DNA of 64,000 nucleotides, from NCBI GenBank assembly GCA_947503345.1, contig CANNCW010000001.1, positions 682,001 through 746,000 of the forward strand, written 5' to 3'. Position 1 is the first letter of the stretch. Each line of letters begins with the position of its first letter. Under the pieces are notes generated by a model, which did no database searches, had not been told where the DNA came from, and saw nothing but the letters and a program-made list of their open reading frames with translations. The translations under genes were made by a program, and so were the position numbers. Of this stretch, positions 9,266 through 18,259 are shown in pieces. This stretch comes from an uncultured Kangiella sp. GTDB taxonomy: Bacteria > Pseudomonadota > Gammaproteobacteria > Enterobacterales > Kangiellaceae.

Positions 9266-9298
9266 CTATTGCTATAAGTTTAGAAACTTATACAATAG
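9266..9298. promoter_or_regulatory. 33-bp palindrome in divergent promoter region
   Basis: Between two divergent genes only 66 bases apart lies TATAAGTTT-AG-AAACTTATA (9273-9292, perfect), extended by CTATTG at 9266-9271 and CAATAG at 9293-9298 with one unpaired base. There is no T-run typical of a terminator. It is probably an operator, or a cruciform-capable promoter site, serving one or both genes; no regulator family is recognised. Confidence 0.45.
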
Positions 9299-9312
9299 CT
9301 TTAGTTTAAATT

Positions 9313-10179
9313 ATGATAACGACTATGTTAGAAACCACTCTAAAAGCTTTCAACTATCCTAATAGCTTGATAAAAAGCTATAATTATTGGCATCTTTTAT
9401 TAAGACCCCAACAAACTACGCTTGGCTCTTTAATTTTAATCTGCAAAGAAAATGTTAACGACTTCTCGGCTATTTCATTCGAAGCAAATAAAGAGAAATA
9501 TATTATCATTAAAGAAATAGAGCGCGTGCTTAAGGATAATTTCGATTATAGCAAGATTAATTACTTAATGTTAATGATGGTTGATCCTTATGTTCATTTT
9601 CATATTATACCTCGTTATGAACGAGTAGTTACGTTTAACGGATTAGATTATGCTGATGCTCACTGGCCCAAACCACCTGTCCTGACAGATTTCATCAGCA
9701 TAGATTCTGAACAAATCGACACTCTCCAGTCTTTTTTAATAAAACAGTTTTCTCAAATCACTACTCATGAGTTACTACCTGTAAAAAAATATCAAAGACT
9801 CTATACGTCTGGATGCTTCGATATTTTCCATCAAGGTCATTTAAATATCTTGTCTAAAAGTAAAGCGCTTTGCAATCATCTTATAGTAGGGGTGTCAACT
9901 GACGAACTGATTACAAAAGAAAAAGGCAGACCCCCAATAATACCTTATGAAGAGCGAGTCTCTATCCTTAAGGCTTTAAATATTGTTGACGAGGTTATCC
10001 CACAAGTAAATAAAGATAAGCAATCTATCGTCGATCAATTTAAAATTGATGCCATTTCAGTTGGTGATGATTGGAAAGGACGTTACCCCGAAGTTACTTG
10101 CGAAATGGAATACTTTCAATATACGCCCAATGTCAGTTCTACTATTTTAAAATCTAAATTAAACTTAACTAGCTCTTAA
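9313..10179 (+). CDS. HIT-domain / glycerol-3-phosphate cytidylyltransferase (TagD-like) fusion
   Basis: A 288-residue two-domain protein. Residues 1-110 resemble a HIT nucleotide hydrolase/transferase with the core PYVHFHIIPRY at 92-102; the first His of the triad position is Tyr93, while His95 and His97 are kept. Residues about 160-285 are a nucleotidylyltransferase with SGCFDIFHQGH at 166-176 (HxGH at 173-176), the GDDWKGR motif at 251-257 and an SSTILK tail, closely matching TagD, which makes CDP-glycerol from CTP and glycerol-3-phosphate. The divergent CDP-glycerol transferase-like gene fits as the user of the product. The 3' end overlaps hldE by 11 bases tail to tail. The ATG at 9325 is an alternative start; neither has a strong ribosome site. 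Confidence 0.8.
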   Translation: MITTMLETTLKAFNYPNSLIKSYNYWHLLLRPQQTTLGSLILICKENVNDFSAISFEANKEKYIIIKEIERVLKDNFDYSKINYLMLMMVDPYVHFHIIPRYERVVTFNGLDYADAHWPKPPVLTDFISIDSEQIDTLQSFLIKQFSQITTHELLPVKKYQRLYTSGCFDIFHQGHLNILSKSKALCNHLIVGVSTDELITKEKGRPPIIPYEERVSILKALNIVDEVIPQVNKDKQSIVDQFKIDAISVGDDWKGRYPEVTCEMEYFQYTPNVSSTILKSKLNLTSS

Positions 10180-11578
10180 TTTTTTTTATGATATTGGTGG
10201 TAGAGTAACCATCTTTAAACTGCAAGATTTTTACTTCACCACCATTGTCGATAACTTCCTGATAACCAACAATTTCTTCAGCTTTATAATCACCACCTTT
10301 TACTAAGATTGTCGGCAAGCAGTTCGCTATAATTCTTTGAGGCGTATCTTCTGAAAATGAAACTACCCAGTCGACAGAGTCTAGCGCAGCTAACATTTCC
10401 ATGCGATGGTCTAACGGGTTAATTGGGCGCTCTTCGCCTTTTAACCTTTGCACAGAGGCATCATCATTAACAGCAACAATTAATTTATCTCCCAAACTGG
10501 CAGCTTGTTTTAAATAAGCTACGTGGCCGGGATGTAAAATATCGAAACAACCATTCGTCATAACAACTGTTTCGCGTTTAGCTTTTGCATTGATTATTAA
10601 TGCTAGTAATTCTGACTCTGAGACCACGCCTCCAACTTCGCCGTCTTTTTTAGCAATAGCCGCTTCTAATTCCATAACACTAGTTGTTGCAGTACCCAAC
10701 TTGCTAATAACAACCCCTGCCGCTACATTTGCTAATCGGCTAGCGGTAATTAAATTCTCTCCAGATGCTAATGTAGCTGCTAATGTTGCAACCACTGTAT
10801 CTCCAGCACCAGTTACATCAGAAATTTCTCTTGCTTGAGTAGGCTGCAAATAAGGCTCTTGGTCTTTTTCAATTAATGCCATTCCTTTTTCGCTACGTGT
10901 AATAAGCACAGCTCCAAGATTTAACTCATTTCTTAGCGCTTCCCCTTTGCTACAAATATTTTGCTCGTTAGTTTCACCAGCAACAGCGCTAAATTCGGAT
11001 TGATTTGGAGTTATTAAAGTTGCGCCTTTATATTTCCCAAAATCATTACCCTTAGGATCAACCACCGTTTTTTTGTTATTAACATTAGCTAATTGAATTA
11101 TTTGCTGAACGGATTTCAATGTGCCTTTATTGTAATCCGATAAAACCAGTAAATCGTATTTGTCTATATTCTCCTTTACCAGCTCAATATCTAACGGTTT
11201 ATCTAGTGCAAAATCCTTCTCGAAATCCAAGCGAATCAATTGCTGATTACGACTTATAACGCGTAATTTTGTAATGGTAGTTTGACTTGGTCTTTTCTCG
11301 AAAATTGTACGAATCTGTTTTTCTTTTAAAATAGCTTCTAAAATCTCAGACTCTTCATCTTGGCCGGTTATCCCTAAAACTGCCACATCAACGCCTAACT
11401 CCGCCAAATTCAGTGCAACATTCGCAGCACCCCCGGCTCGATTTTCAATATTTTGAATATTGACCACTGGTACTGGCGATTCAGGTGATATACGGCTGGT
11501 ATCGCCATGCCAATAGCGATCGAGCATCAAGTCTCCAATAACTAATACTTTTGCTTGCGAGAAATTAGGAATCTTCAT
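10169..11578 (-). CDS. hldE: bifunctional heptose 7-phosphate kinase / heptose 1-phosphate adenylyltransferase
   Basis: A 469-residue cytoplasmic enzyme of ADP-heptose synthesis for the LPS inner core. The N-terminal part (to about residue 320) is a PfkB/ribokinase-type kinase with VIGDLMLDRYW at the start and the VTGAGDT catalytic anion hole near residue 260. The C-terminal part is a nucleotidylyltransferase with TNGCFDILHPGH at 341-352 and LVKGGDY further on. Both active sites look complete and the length is standard. GmhB, which acts between the two HldE steps, is encoded at 19824-20366, so the pathway is present but split. An upstream region of 119 bases is shared with the divergent gor gene. 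Confidence 0.96.
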   Translation of the reverse strand: MKIPNFSQAKVLVIGDLMLDRYWHGDTSRISPESPVPVVNIQNIENRAGGAANVALNLAELGVDVAVLGITGQDEESEILEAILKEKQIRTIFEKRPSQTTITKLRVISRNQQLIRLDFEKDFALDKPLDIELVKENIDKYDLLVLSDYNKGTLKSVQQIIQLANVNNKKTVVDPKGNDFGKYKGATLITPNQSEFSAVAGETNEQNICSKGEALRNELNLGAVLITRSEKGMALIEKDQEPYLQPTQAREISDVTGAGDTVVATLAATLASGENLITASRLANVAAGVVISKLGTATTSVMELEAAIAKKDGEVGGVVSESELLALIINAKAKRETVVMTNGCFDILHPGHVAYLKQAASLGDKLIVAVNDDASVQRLKGEERPINPLDHRMEMLAALDSVDWVVSFSEDTPQRIIANCLPTILVKGGDYKAEEIVGYQEVIDNGGEVKILQFKDGYSTTNIIKKIKS

Positions 11579-11664
11579 AAATATTACGACTTATCAAAAT
11601 TAACTTATGATAACGATTTTTTATTAATTTTGTAACTTATTCTAAAGTTCATGCGTTTATTGCG

Positions 11665-11670
11665 TATAAT
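11665..11670 (+). promoter_or_regulatory. probable -10 element of gor promoter
   Basis: A consensus TATAAT lies 28 bases before the gor ATG, preceded by TGCG in a near extended -10 arrangement. No good -35 hexamer is visible at the expected distance, so strength cannot be judged. Confidence 0.35.
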
Positions 11671-11697
11671 CTGTGAAAACCATTAGGATCTTCCATT

Positions 11698-13044
11698 ATG
11701 AAACATTTCGATTTAATTGCTATTGGTGGCGGAAGCGGTGGTATTGCTACTGCAAATCGAGCCGCTATGCATGGTGCAAAATGCGCCATCATAGAAGCTA
11801 AAGAACTTGGCGGAACATGTGTCAATGTTGGTTGTGTGCCTAAGAAAGCTATGTGGCATGGTGCTCAAATTGCCGAGGCTTTTAAACTTTCTTCTGATTA
11901 TGGCTTTAGCTATCAAGAAATGAGCTTTGATTGGTCAAGGCTTATAGAGTCTCGTCAAGCCTATATTAATCGTATTCATCAAAGCTATGATAGAGTTCTA
12001 AGCAATAATTCTGTTGAGGTTATTAAAGGGTTTGCCACTTTTGTGAACAATAACACTTTGGAAGTGAATGGCGAGCAGTACACTGCCGATCATATTATTA
12101 TTGCTACCGGTGGTTACCCTCTCATCCCAGCCATTCCTGGCGCCGAATATGGCATTGATTCCGACGGATTTTTTGAACTTCAACAACAACCACGTAGCGT
12201 AGCAGTTATTGGTGCAGGTTATATTGCGGTAGAGATTGCCGGAGTTTTTGATGCACTGGGGTCAGAAACCCATTTAATTACACGCAAAGATAAACCATTG
12301 CGCAACTTTGATCCTCTTTTAAGTAACACTTTGAAAGAAGTTATTGATGACTCTAGCATTGATCTTCATAACAACACGACTCCTAAAGCTATTCATAAAA
12401 CAAAAGATGGGTTAGTTATCGAGTCAGAATCTGGAGAAACCGTTGGCCCTGTGGAGACTATCGTATGGGCTGTAGGTCGAGCGCCTGCCAACAATAGCAT
12501 CGGTTTATCTAATACTGACATACATTTAGACTCTCGAGGCTTCATTCCCACTGATAAATTTCAGAACACTAACGTTCAAGGTGTCTATGCTATTGGTGAT
12601 AATACAGGACGAGCTGCACTAACGCCGGTCGCTGTTGCAGCTGGCAGACGTTTAGCAGAACGCTTGTTTAACGGCAAAACAAACGAACATCTTGATTATG
12701 ATAATGTACCTACCGTTGTTTTTAGTCACCCACCAATTGGTACTGTGGGCTTAACAGAGCCCGAAGCAATTGCTCAGTTTGGAGCTGAAGAGATAAGAAC
12801 ATATCAATCCACCTTTACCGCCATGTATTCAGCACTAACAAATCATCGAGAGCCTACCAAGATGAAACTAGTTTGCGTCGGCAAGGATGAGAAAATTGTT
12901 GGTATTCATGGAATAGGTTATGCAATGGATGAGATTTTACAAGGCTTCGCTGTAGCACTAAAAATGGGCGCCACTAAAGCTGACTTTGATAATACGGTTG
13001 CTATCCATCCTACTTCTGCAGAAGAGTTCGTAACCATGCGCTAG
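11698..13044 (+). CDS. gor: glutathione-disulfide reductase
   Basis: A 448-residue FAD- and NADPH-dependent enzyme that regenerates reduced glutathione. The N-terminal FAD motif GGGSGG is at 10-15, and the redox-active disulfide is Cys41/Cys46 in [14 protein letters not shown] second Rossmann motif (IGAGYIAVE) near residue 175 binds NADPH. The dimer-interface catalytic His437 is in [12 protein letters not shown] at the extreme C terminus. Length and motifs are those of bacterial GorA. It is a single gene between divergent hldE and a bidirectional terminator. In many relatives it is OxyR-regulated; I could not find a convincing OxyR site in its upstream region. Confidence 0.95.
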   Translation: MKHFDLIAIGGGSGGIATANRAAMHGAKCAIIEAKELGGTCVNVGCVPKKAMWHGAQIAEAFKLSSDYGFSYQEMSFDWSRLIESRQAYINRIHQSYDRVLSNNSVEVIKGFATFVNNNTLEVNGEQYTADHIIIATGGYPLIPAIPGAEYGIDSDGFFELQQQPRSVAVIGAGYIAVEIAGVFDALGSETHLITRKDKPLRNFDPLLSNTLKEVIDDSSIDLHNNTTPKAIHKTKDGLVIESESGETVGPVETIVWAVGRAPANNSIGLSNTDIHLDSRGFIPTDKFQNTNVQGVYAIGDNTGRAALTPVAVAAGRRLAERLFNGKTNEHLDYDNVPTVVFSHPPIGTVGLTEPEAIAQFGAEEIRTYQSTFTAMYSALTNHREPTKMKLVCVGKDEKIVGIHGIGYAMDEILQGFAVALKMGATKADFDNTVAIHPTSAEEFVTMR

Positions 13045-13074
13045 TACTTATGTAGGACATATATAAACCTTTAT

Positions 13075-13102
13075 AAAAAAGCCCTTTTAAAAGGGCTTTT
13101 TT
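13075..13102. terminator. bidirectional terminator, gor / TraB-like gene
   Basis: The palindrome GCCCTTTTAAAAGGGC (13081-13096) is flanked by A6 and T6 runs. It lies between the convergent gor and TraB/GumN genes and can serve both. Confidence 0.9.
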
Positions 13103-13110
13103 ATCTTTAT

Positions 13111-14124
13111 TTAAAGTCTCTCAACTTTATATCCTTTTTCTTCTAAATACTGGTTAACGCTATTCTCACCTGCGTAATGAGCCGCACCAACTACTGCAAA
13201 TACTGATTTCCCTTCTTTAATTAGTTCAGCAATGCCATTAGCCATTACTCTATTTCTTTTAAATAGAAATATCTCGTTAAATTGCGCTGCAACATCATCA
13301 GAAACGCCAAGCAATTTGCTTTTTTCCTCAGCCACTTCCATAAATTCTTCTAACTTACCAGTTCTCCAGGATTCCATAAGGAGTTCAGTGTCTCCTTCTT
13401 CTTTTGAAACCGCACCTAATACCATAAAGTCTTGCAATTCTTTTGGCATTTGATCCAACATATTTAACTGACCTTCGATAGACTCAAGCTCAACAACCAT
13501 TTTGTCTTCTGCGCTTTTAAGAAAATATTTATCGATACCCAGTTCTTCTGAATATCCTGATTCCATAACCCCCATAGCTTCAATGGTCATTGCTGCCATC
13601 CAGGGCTCGAATACTCTTACCATACTGCAAATGTTTGCCTTAACTTCACAAAACTCATCATATTCAACTTTGGTTTTTTCAGATAAAACTGTCGGTAGTG
13701 GATTCTCTAAATCTAGCGCAAGCTGCTGAATCATTGTTGCCATTTTCATTTGGTCAATTTTATTAATATCCGCTTCTACAACTAACACCTCGCTAGCTTC
13801 AAAAGCATCCATTATTTTTTTAGGCAGTGGATACATACTATCCTCACCTACATGTATAGAACCAAACAGATATGAAGTTTTGCCCGCATGCTCTATTTTC
13901 CAGATTGCAGGGGAATAGTCATCTTTCTTCTCAACGACAGAAACTTCTTCTTGCTTTTCAATAGTAGGCTTTTCTACTGCAGTCTTTTCTTTTTCTTGCT
14001 CTAATTTATGTTCAGCATGAGCTTGGTCATAACCGTCCTTAACTCCGCTAAAAAATGACTTCGCGACAAAAACTCCTACAGCAACTACAAGTGCCAATCC
14101 TAAAACATATAATATCTTTTTCAT
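13111..14124 (-). CDS. TraB/PrgY/GumN-family protein
   Basis: 337 residues with one N-terminal hydrophobic segment (about 4-25, a membrane anchor or uncleaved signal) and a charged, Lys/Glu-rich linker (40-70). The rest is a TraB/GumN domain. The family motif YLFGSIHVG is near residue 86, with the conserved Glu of VVEADI further on and VVGAAHYAG near the C terminus. The conserved GxxH-type and Glu residues suggest a metalloprotease-like fold; bacterial function is poorly defined. It lies 9 bases downstream of the ATP-grasp gene and so is co-transcribed with it. The domain probably faces the periplasm. Confidence 0.8.
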   Translation of the reverse strand: MKKILYVLGLALVVAVGVFVAKSFFSGVKDGYDQAHAEHKLEQEKEKTAVEKPTIEKQEEVSVVEKKDDYSPAIWKIEHAGKTSYLFGSIHVGEDSMYPLPKKIMDAFEASEVLVVEADINKIDQMKMATMIQQLALDLENPLPTVLSEKTKVEYDEFCEVKANICSMVRVFEPWMAAMTIEAMGVMESGYSEELGIDKYFLKSAEDKMVVELESIEGQLNMLDQMPKELQDFMVLGAVSKEEGDTELLMESWRTGKLEEFMEVAEEKSKLLGVSDDVAAQFNEIFLFKRNRVMANGIAELIKEGKSVFAVVGAAHYAGENSVNQYLEEKGYKVERL

Positions 14125-14133
14125 CTCAATCTC

Positions 14134-15012
14134 CTAATCTTTCAATCTCTTCATTAATTCTTTTACTAGAAATTCTGCGCTATTCTTTTTGCCATGTCTA
14201 AAAAATAACGAGGGTTCAATTAACTCTATTTCATTTAAATAGACTTCTCCATTCTTTCCATGCAGAAAATCAATTCGCGCGTAAAGCAAAGTTCCAAATT
14301 TCTTCTCTAGCCATATTAAGGCTTTTTCTGCTACCGCTTGCTCTTGTTTTTTTAAATCATAAACATAATCTTTGGCGCCATAATCATCTTGCACCCTAAA
14401 ATCGCCTTTAACCGGAACCTTTAATACACCATGGCTTAATTGATGACTAAAGAATATTCCTGATGTTTCACCAAATTTCTCAACGCTTTCTAAATAGGGT
14501 TGTAGTACTAAATCTTCTTCTGAAGATAATCTGTTAATATGTTCTTGCGCTGCTTTCAATCCTTTTTCAGATAGATCAAATCGACAACACTCTCTAGCAT
14601 TAGCTCCTACCAGTGGTTTAATGAAGCCTTTATTCCAACTGCGTTTTTGCATAATCGACTTGATATCATAAGTACCACCTTTAAATAACCATTCAGAAGG
14701 CGCGATATCAATTCCTGAATCCTCCAATTCTTTTAAATAACTTTTATGACTATTCCATAAAATAACTTCTTTAGAATTTATAAGTGTTGTTTGCTTTGAT
14801 ACTTTTTCAAGCCACTCTCTAAATTGGTCAATTCTTTCTTGGTAATCCCAAGTGGTTCTTATTAAACATGCATCGAATTGAGACCAGTCTTTGTCTGCAT
14901 CCCAAGCAATTATTTCATATTTAATATTATGTTCACTCAAGGATTCAAAAAACTGCTGATCATCTTTTTCAAACGATGGAAGGTTTGTACAAGTAGCAAT
15001 AGCTATATTCAT
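14134..15012 (-). CDS. ATP-grasp family ligase-like protein
   Basis: 292 residues resembling ATP-grasp enzymes of the glutathione-synthetase/RimK/DcsG type. The N-terminal pre-ATP-grasp region has CLIRTTWDY near residue 50. The ATP-binding region includes FIKPLVGANAREC (about 150-162), and LYARIDFL with the late NEIELIEPSLFF (about 260-270) supplies the acidic metal ligands. Such enzymes form amide bonds by activating a carboxylate with ATP. The substrate is not evident. It is co-transcribed with the TraB/GumN gene. It is shorter than glutathione synthetase and lacks its full N-terminal domain, so I do not name it gshB. Confidence 0.75.
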   Translation of the reverse strand: MNIAIATCTNLPSFEKDDQQFFESLSEHNIKYEIIAWDADKDWSQFDACLIRTTWDYQERIDQFREWLEKVSKQTTLINSKEVILWNSHKSYLKELEDSGIDIAPSEWLFKGGTYDIKSIMQKRSWNKGFIKPLVGANARECCRFDLSEKGLKAAQEHINRLSSEEDLVLQPYLESVEKFGETSGIFFSHQLSHGVLKVPVKGDFRVQDDYGAKDYVYDLKKQEQAVAEKALIWLEKKFGTLLYARIDFLHGKNGEVYLNEIELIEPSLFFRHGKKNSAEFLVKELMKRLKD

Positions 15013-15079
15013 ATCGTAAAAATCAGTTTTGTGTTGATCAAAAGAATATAACAGATTTTATCTGTTTATAATTTTTTTG

Positions 15080-17515
15080 TTAAGATTGAGAAGGGAAAGA
15101 GATAATCCCTTGTTTTAGAATGTCTGTAATTGCATTTGCTGACATCGGTCGGCAATAAAGCATTCCTTGCCCCATTTCACAACCTAACGATTGTAAAATA
15201 GACATTTGTTGTACGGTTTCAATTCCTTCTCCAACCGTATGCAAATCCAAACTCTGTGCTAATGAAATTATGGAGCGAATAATGTTCACATTAATAAGTC
15301 TGTCTCGCTTCTGACTTCCAAGTTGTGATACAAAATACATATCAATCTTTAAATTATCGACAGGTAATTGGCTTAAATATGCAAGCGAAGAATAACCTTT
15401 ACCAAAATCGTCAATGGATAATTTAATATCCAACTCCTTAAATTGATTCAAAACCTTAACCGTATTTAAAACATCGGTCATGGCAGCGCTTTCCGTTATT
15501 TCTATCTCAAGAGAGTTTCCTTCAATGTTATACATCGACATAGTATCACTGAACTGTCGAACAATATTAAAGTTTTTTAAATCTTTAATTGATAGATTTA
15601 ACGCAATAGTAGTATCAATCCCCATGTTTCGCCATTCGTTAACTTGACGGCAGGCCATATCTGTAACCAACTTACTTAAGTCATTAATCAAGTTAGATTC
15701 TTCTGCAATAGGAATAAACAGACCTGGAGAAACATCGCCAGAATCAGGGTCATACCAACGGCACAGCGCTTCTACACTTTTGATTACCCCGGTCTGAATA
15801 TCAACTCGCGGCTGATAATACAATCTTAAATCACCATTCGCGATTGCAACTTTTAATTTTTTCTCTGTTGCTCTTTTTTTGTTTTCACGCTCTGTATGCT
15901 TGATTTCATAAAACTCATAACAGTTACGTTCTTTTTTCGCAGAATACATTGCAATATCTGCAAATCTAAACAAATCCTCAGATTTCTCTGTATGCTTAGG
16001 ATATATACTGATACCAATTGATGCCCCAGTTTGAACGGTATGATCATCAGCCCTAAATGGTGTTTTAAATTGCTCTAAAATCCTTGCCGCTATTGCTCCA
16101 GCTTCTTTTTCGCTAGACTCCGGCAAAACAATCGCAAACTCGTCTCCACCAACTCGCGCAAGAGTATCAGTATCTCTTAAACAACCATTGATAGTTTTAG
16201 CAACATCTTTTAATAGCGCATCACCAACCGTGTGACCCAAAGTATCATTGATTTCTTTAAACCGATCCAAATCGATATACATAAAAGCAAGTTTTGTTGA
16301 ACGCTTACTTGCATCAGCAAGCCCTTTTAACAATCGCTTTCTCAATAAATATCGATTTGGTAAATTTGTTAAAGGATCATAATTTGCAAGTGTATGAATC
16401 TTATCTTCATTCTTTTTTCGATCTGTAATGTCATGAAAATTAATAGTAACTCCCTGTATAGCGGGATCATCTAAATGATTTGCTAAACGAGACTCTATCC
16501 ATATTGAATGACCTTTTTTATGAATTATTCTTCTTTCAGACACTGAAAGTTTTCCAGGATTTTCTGCTACATCTTTTATATGTTGGAAAGAAGCTTCTTG
16601 TTCACTTTCATGAATATAAGGACCAAAAGTTTTACCAATTAAGTCGTCTTCCGTATAGCCAGTCACATCCGTTACAGACGGCGATATATAGCTAACCTTA
16701 AATTCACTATCAAAAACCATAATACAGTCATAACTATTTTCTACTAATTTTTTGAAATAGCGCTCCTGTTTTTGCAGTGATTCGTACTCAGACTCAGGCT
16801 GATAAACTGGAATCATGGCGCCTATTTCACTAATAGGCTCCCCCTTATCATTCCTTTCGGCAATAATGCTATTGACCTGATACCAGTGCCAAGATTCATC
16901 TGCATGTTTCAATCTAAATTTAACACTGATAAGTGCGCCTTCTTCAGCGCTGATCAATGCTTTTTCTTGATCCGCTACAATATCCATATCATCTGGATGA
17001 ATTGGAGTATATACACCTTCGGGCATTGCTTTAACTTCATCAACAGAATAGCCAAGCAAAGTAGCGAAAGCATCTAACCCTTGTGTAAACAACTTTGCAG
17101 AATAATCTAAATGAAAAATGCAAATTGGCAATTGTTTGATTAATGTCTTTTGATATAAATCGACTTTATTTAAATCTGACGCGTCAGTTAGTATGTTTGC
17201 AGGAATAGATTGTAAGGTAATAGCTGTTTCGAATAATGATTTCCCTTTCGGTAATTTAATCATAGAAGCCACATAATCTTCTTCAATACCTAAATCAGGT
17301 AAACTGACAATTGAACGATTGGTTTTTCCATCAATCAATTCTTGAGGCAACCAATTTCGGTACTCAAGTCCCATCAATTTAGAAGATGAAAGCGAGTGCT
17401 TATGGCTAAAAACCTTTACAACCACATCTTTATTGCAAATCAATATGGCAACAAAATCTTGCTGACAAATGCTCTGCAACAACGAATCTGGAATCGGAGG
17501 CTTACTCGACATCAA
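15080..17515 (-). CDS. PAS-PAS-GGDEF-EAL cyclic-di-GMP signalling protein
   Basis: An 811-residue cytoplasmic protein. The N-terminal 110 residues are unassigned. PAS domain 1 spans about 125-235 and ends with a PAC-like segment; PAS domain 2 spans about 255-365 and ends HDITDRKK. The diguanylate cyclase domain has an intact GGDEF at 456-460. The phosphodiesterase domain has EAL at 582-584 and a downstream DDFGKGYSSL motif. Both catalytic signatures are kept, so it could make and degrade c-di-GMP. No membrane helices are visible, so the PAS domains probably sense a cytoplasmic ligand, redox state or partner protein. It is a single gene. Confidence 0.92.
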   Translation of the reverse strand: MMSSKPPIPDSLLQSICQQDFVAILICNKDVVVKVFSHKHSLSSSKLMGLEYRNWLPQELIDGKTNRSIVSLPDLGIEEDYVASMIKLPKGKSLFETAITLQSIPANILTDASDLNKVDLYQKTLIKQLPICIFHLDYSAKLFTQGLDAFATLLGYSVDEVKAMPEGVYTPIHPDDMDIVADQEKALISAEEGALISVKFRLKHADESWHWYQVNSIIAERNDKGEPISEIGAMIPVYQPESEYESLQKQERYFKKLVENSYDCIMVFDSEFKVSYISPSVTDVTGYTEDDLIGKTFGPYIHESEQEASFQHIKDVAENPGKLSVSERRIIHKKGHSIWIESRLANHLDDPAIQGVTINFHDITDRKKNEDKIHTLANYDPLTNLPNRYLLRKRLLKGLADASKRSTKLAFMYIDLDRFKEINDTLGHTVGDALLKDVAKTINGCLRDTDTLARVGGDEFAIVLPESSEKEAGAIAARILEQFKTPFRADDHTVQTGASIGISIYPKHTEKSEDLFRFADIAMYSAKKERNCYEFYEIKHTERENKKRATEKKLKVAIANGDLRLYYQPRVDIQTGVIKSVEALCRWYDPDSGDVSPGLFIPIAEESNLINDLSKLVTDMACRQVNEWRNMGIDTTIALNLSIKDLKNFNIVRQFSDTMSMYNIEGNSLEIEITESAAMTDVLNTVKVLNQFKELDIKLSIDDFGKGYSSLAYLSQLPVDNLKIDMYFVSQLGSQKRDRLINVNIIRSIISLAQSLDLHTVGEGIETVQQMSILQSLGCEMGQGMLYCRPMSANAITDILKQGIISFPSQS

Positions 17516-17673
17516 ACTAGGTAGATCCTTTCTTTTTTATATATTACCAAAAAAATTATCAAAACAAGCATAAACTAGCAAAGCAGTATTGTCCAAATAT
17601 AAGCTAAAATTTCAGTTTTCTCCTTAACCATTTACCGCTAAAATGACTCAATATTTATTAATATTGATAATTT

Positions 17674-18216
17674 ATGTCCATTAGACGCTTTAAACAACAC
17701 ACGCCGAGCCTTGGTAAAGGTGCTTTCGTTGATCCTAGTGCATTAGTACTTGGTGACGTAATTATTGGCGATGATAGCTCTATTTGGCCCATGGCTGTAC
17801 TAAGAGGCGACGTTCATTCTATTCGCATTGGTAATCGTACCAGCATTCAAGACGGTACCGTGTGTCATGTCACTCACGATGGACCTTTTGATCCAGGTGG
17901 GTTTGATTTGGTTGTAGGGGACAATGTGACTGTTGGTCATAAAGCCATTTTGCACGGATGCCACATTGAAGATAACTGCTTGATTGGTATGGGCGCCGTT
18001 GTTATGGACGGAGCAATCATTCGTGAAAATGTTATTATTGGAGCTAATAGCTTAGTGCCTCCTGGTCGCGAGTTAGAGGGTGGCTATTTATGGGTTGGTT
18101 CGCCTGCTAGGAAAATAAGAAAGTTAACTGAAGAAGAAATTGGCTTTTTCGAATATTCCGCTAATAATTACGTACGAATAAAGAACCAACATCTTGAAGA
18201 TAGTGATTTAGATTAA
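17674..18216 (+). CDS. gamma-class carbonic anhydrase family protein (YrdA/PaaY-like)
   Basis: A 180-residue left-handed beta-helix protein with repeated hexapeptides. The metal-binding histidines fit His in GTVCHVTHDG and in TVGHKAILHGC (about residues 68-98), as in Cam/YrdA trimers. The family includes active zinc carbonic anhydrases and proteins of unknown substrate, so activity is likely but not certain. It is a single gene ending in a bidirectional hairpin terminator. Length is normal for YrdA. Confidence 0.88.
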   Translation: MSIRRFKQHTPSLGKGAFVDPSALVLGDVIIGDDSSIWPMAVLRGDVHSIRIGNRTSIQDGTVCHVTHDGPFDPGGFDLVVGDNVTVGHKAILHGCHIEDNCLIGMGAVVMDGAIIRENVIIGANSLVPPGRELEGGYLWVGSPARKIRKLTEEEIGFFEYSANNYVRIKNQHLEDSDLD

Positions 18217-18243
18217 AAAAGGCCATCAAATGATGGCCTTTTT
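18215..18243. terminator. bidirectional terminator, carbonic anhydrase / DUF481 genes
   Basis: Stem GGCCATCA / TGATGGCC with a 2-base spacer, flanked by A6 and T5 runs, between convergent genes. Confidence 0.9.
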
Positions 18244-18259
18244 ATTCAAGTCATTAAAC

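Noticed and set aside
11579..11697. OxyR site in the gor promoter
   Set aside because: No ATAGnT...AnCTAT match is present, despite gor being an OxyR target in some relatives.
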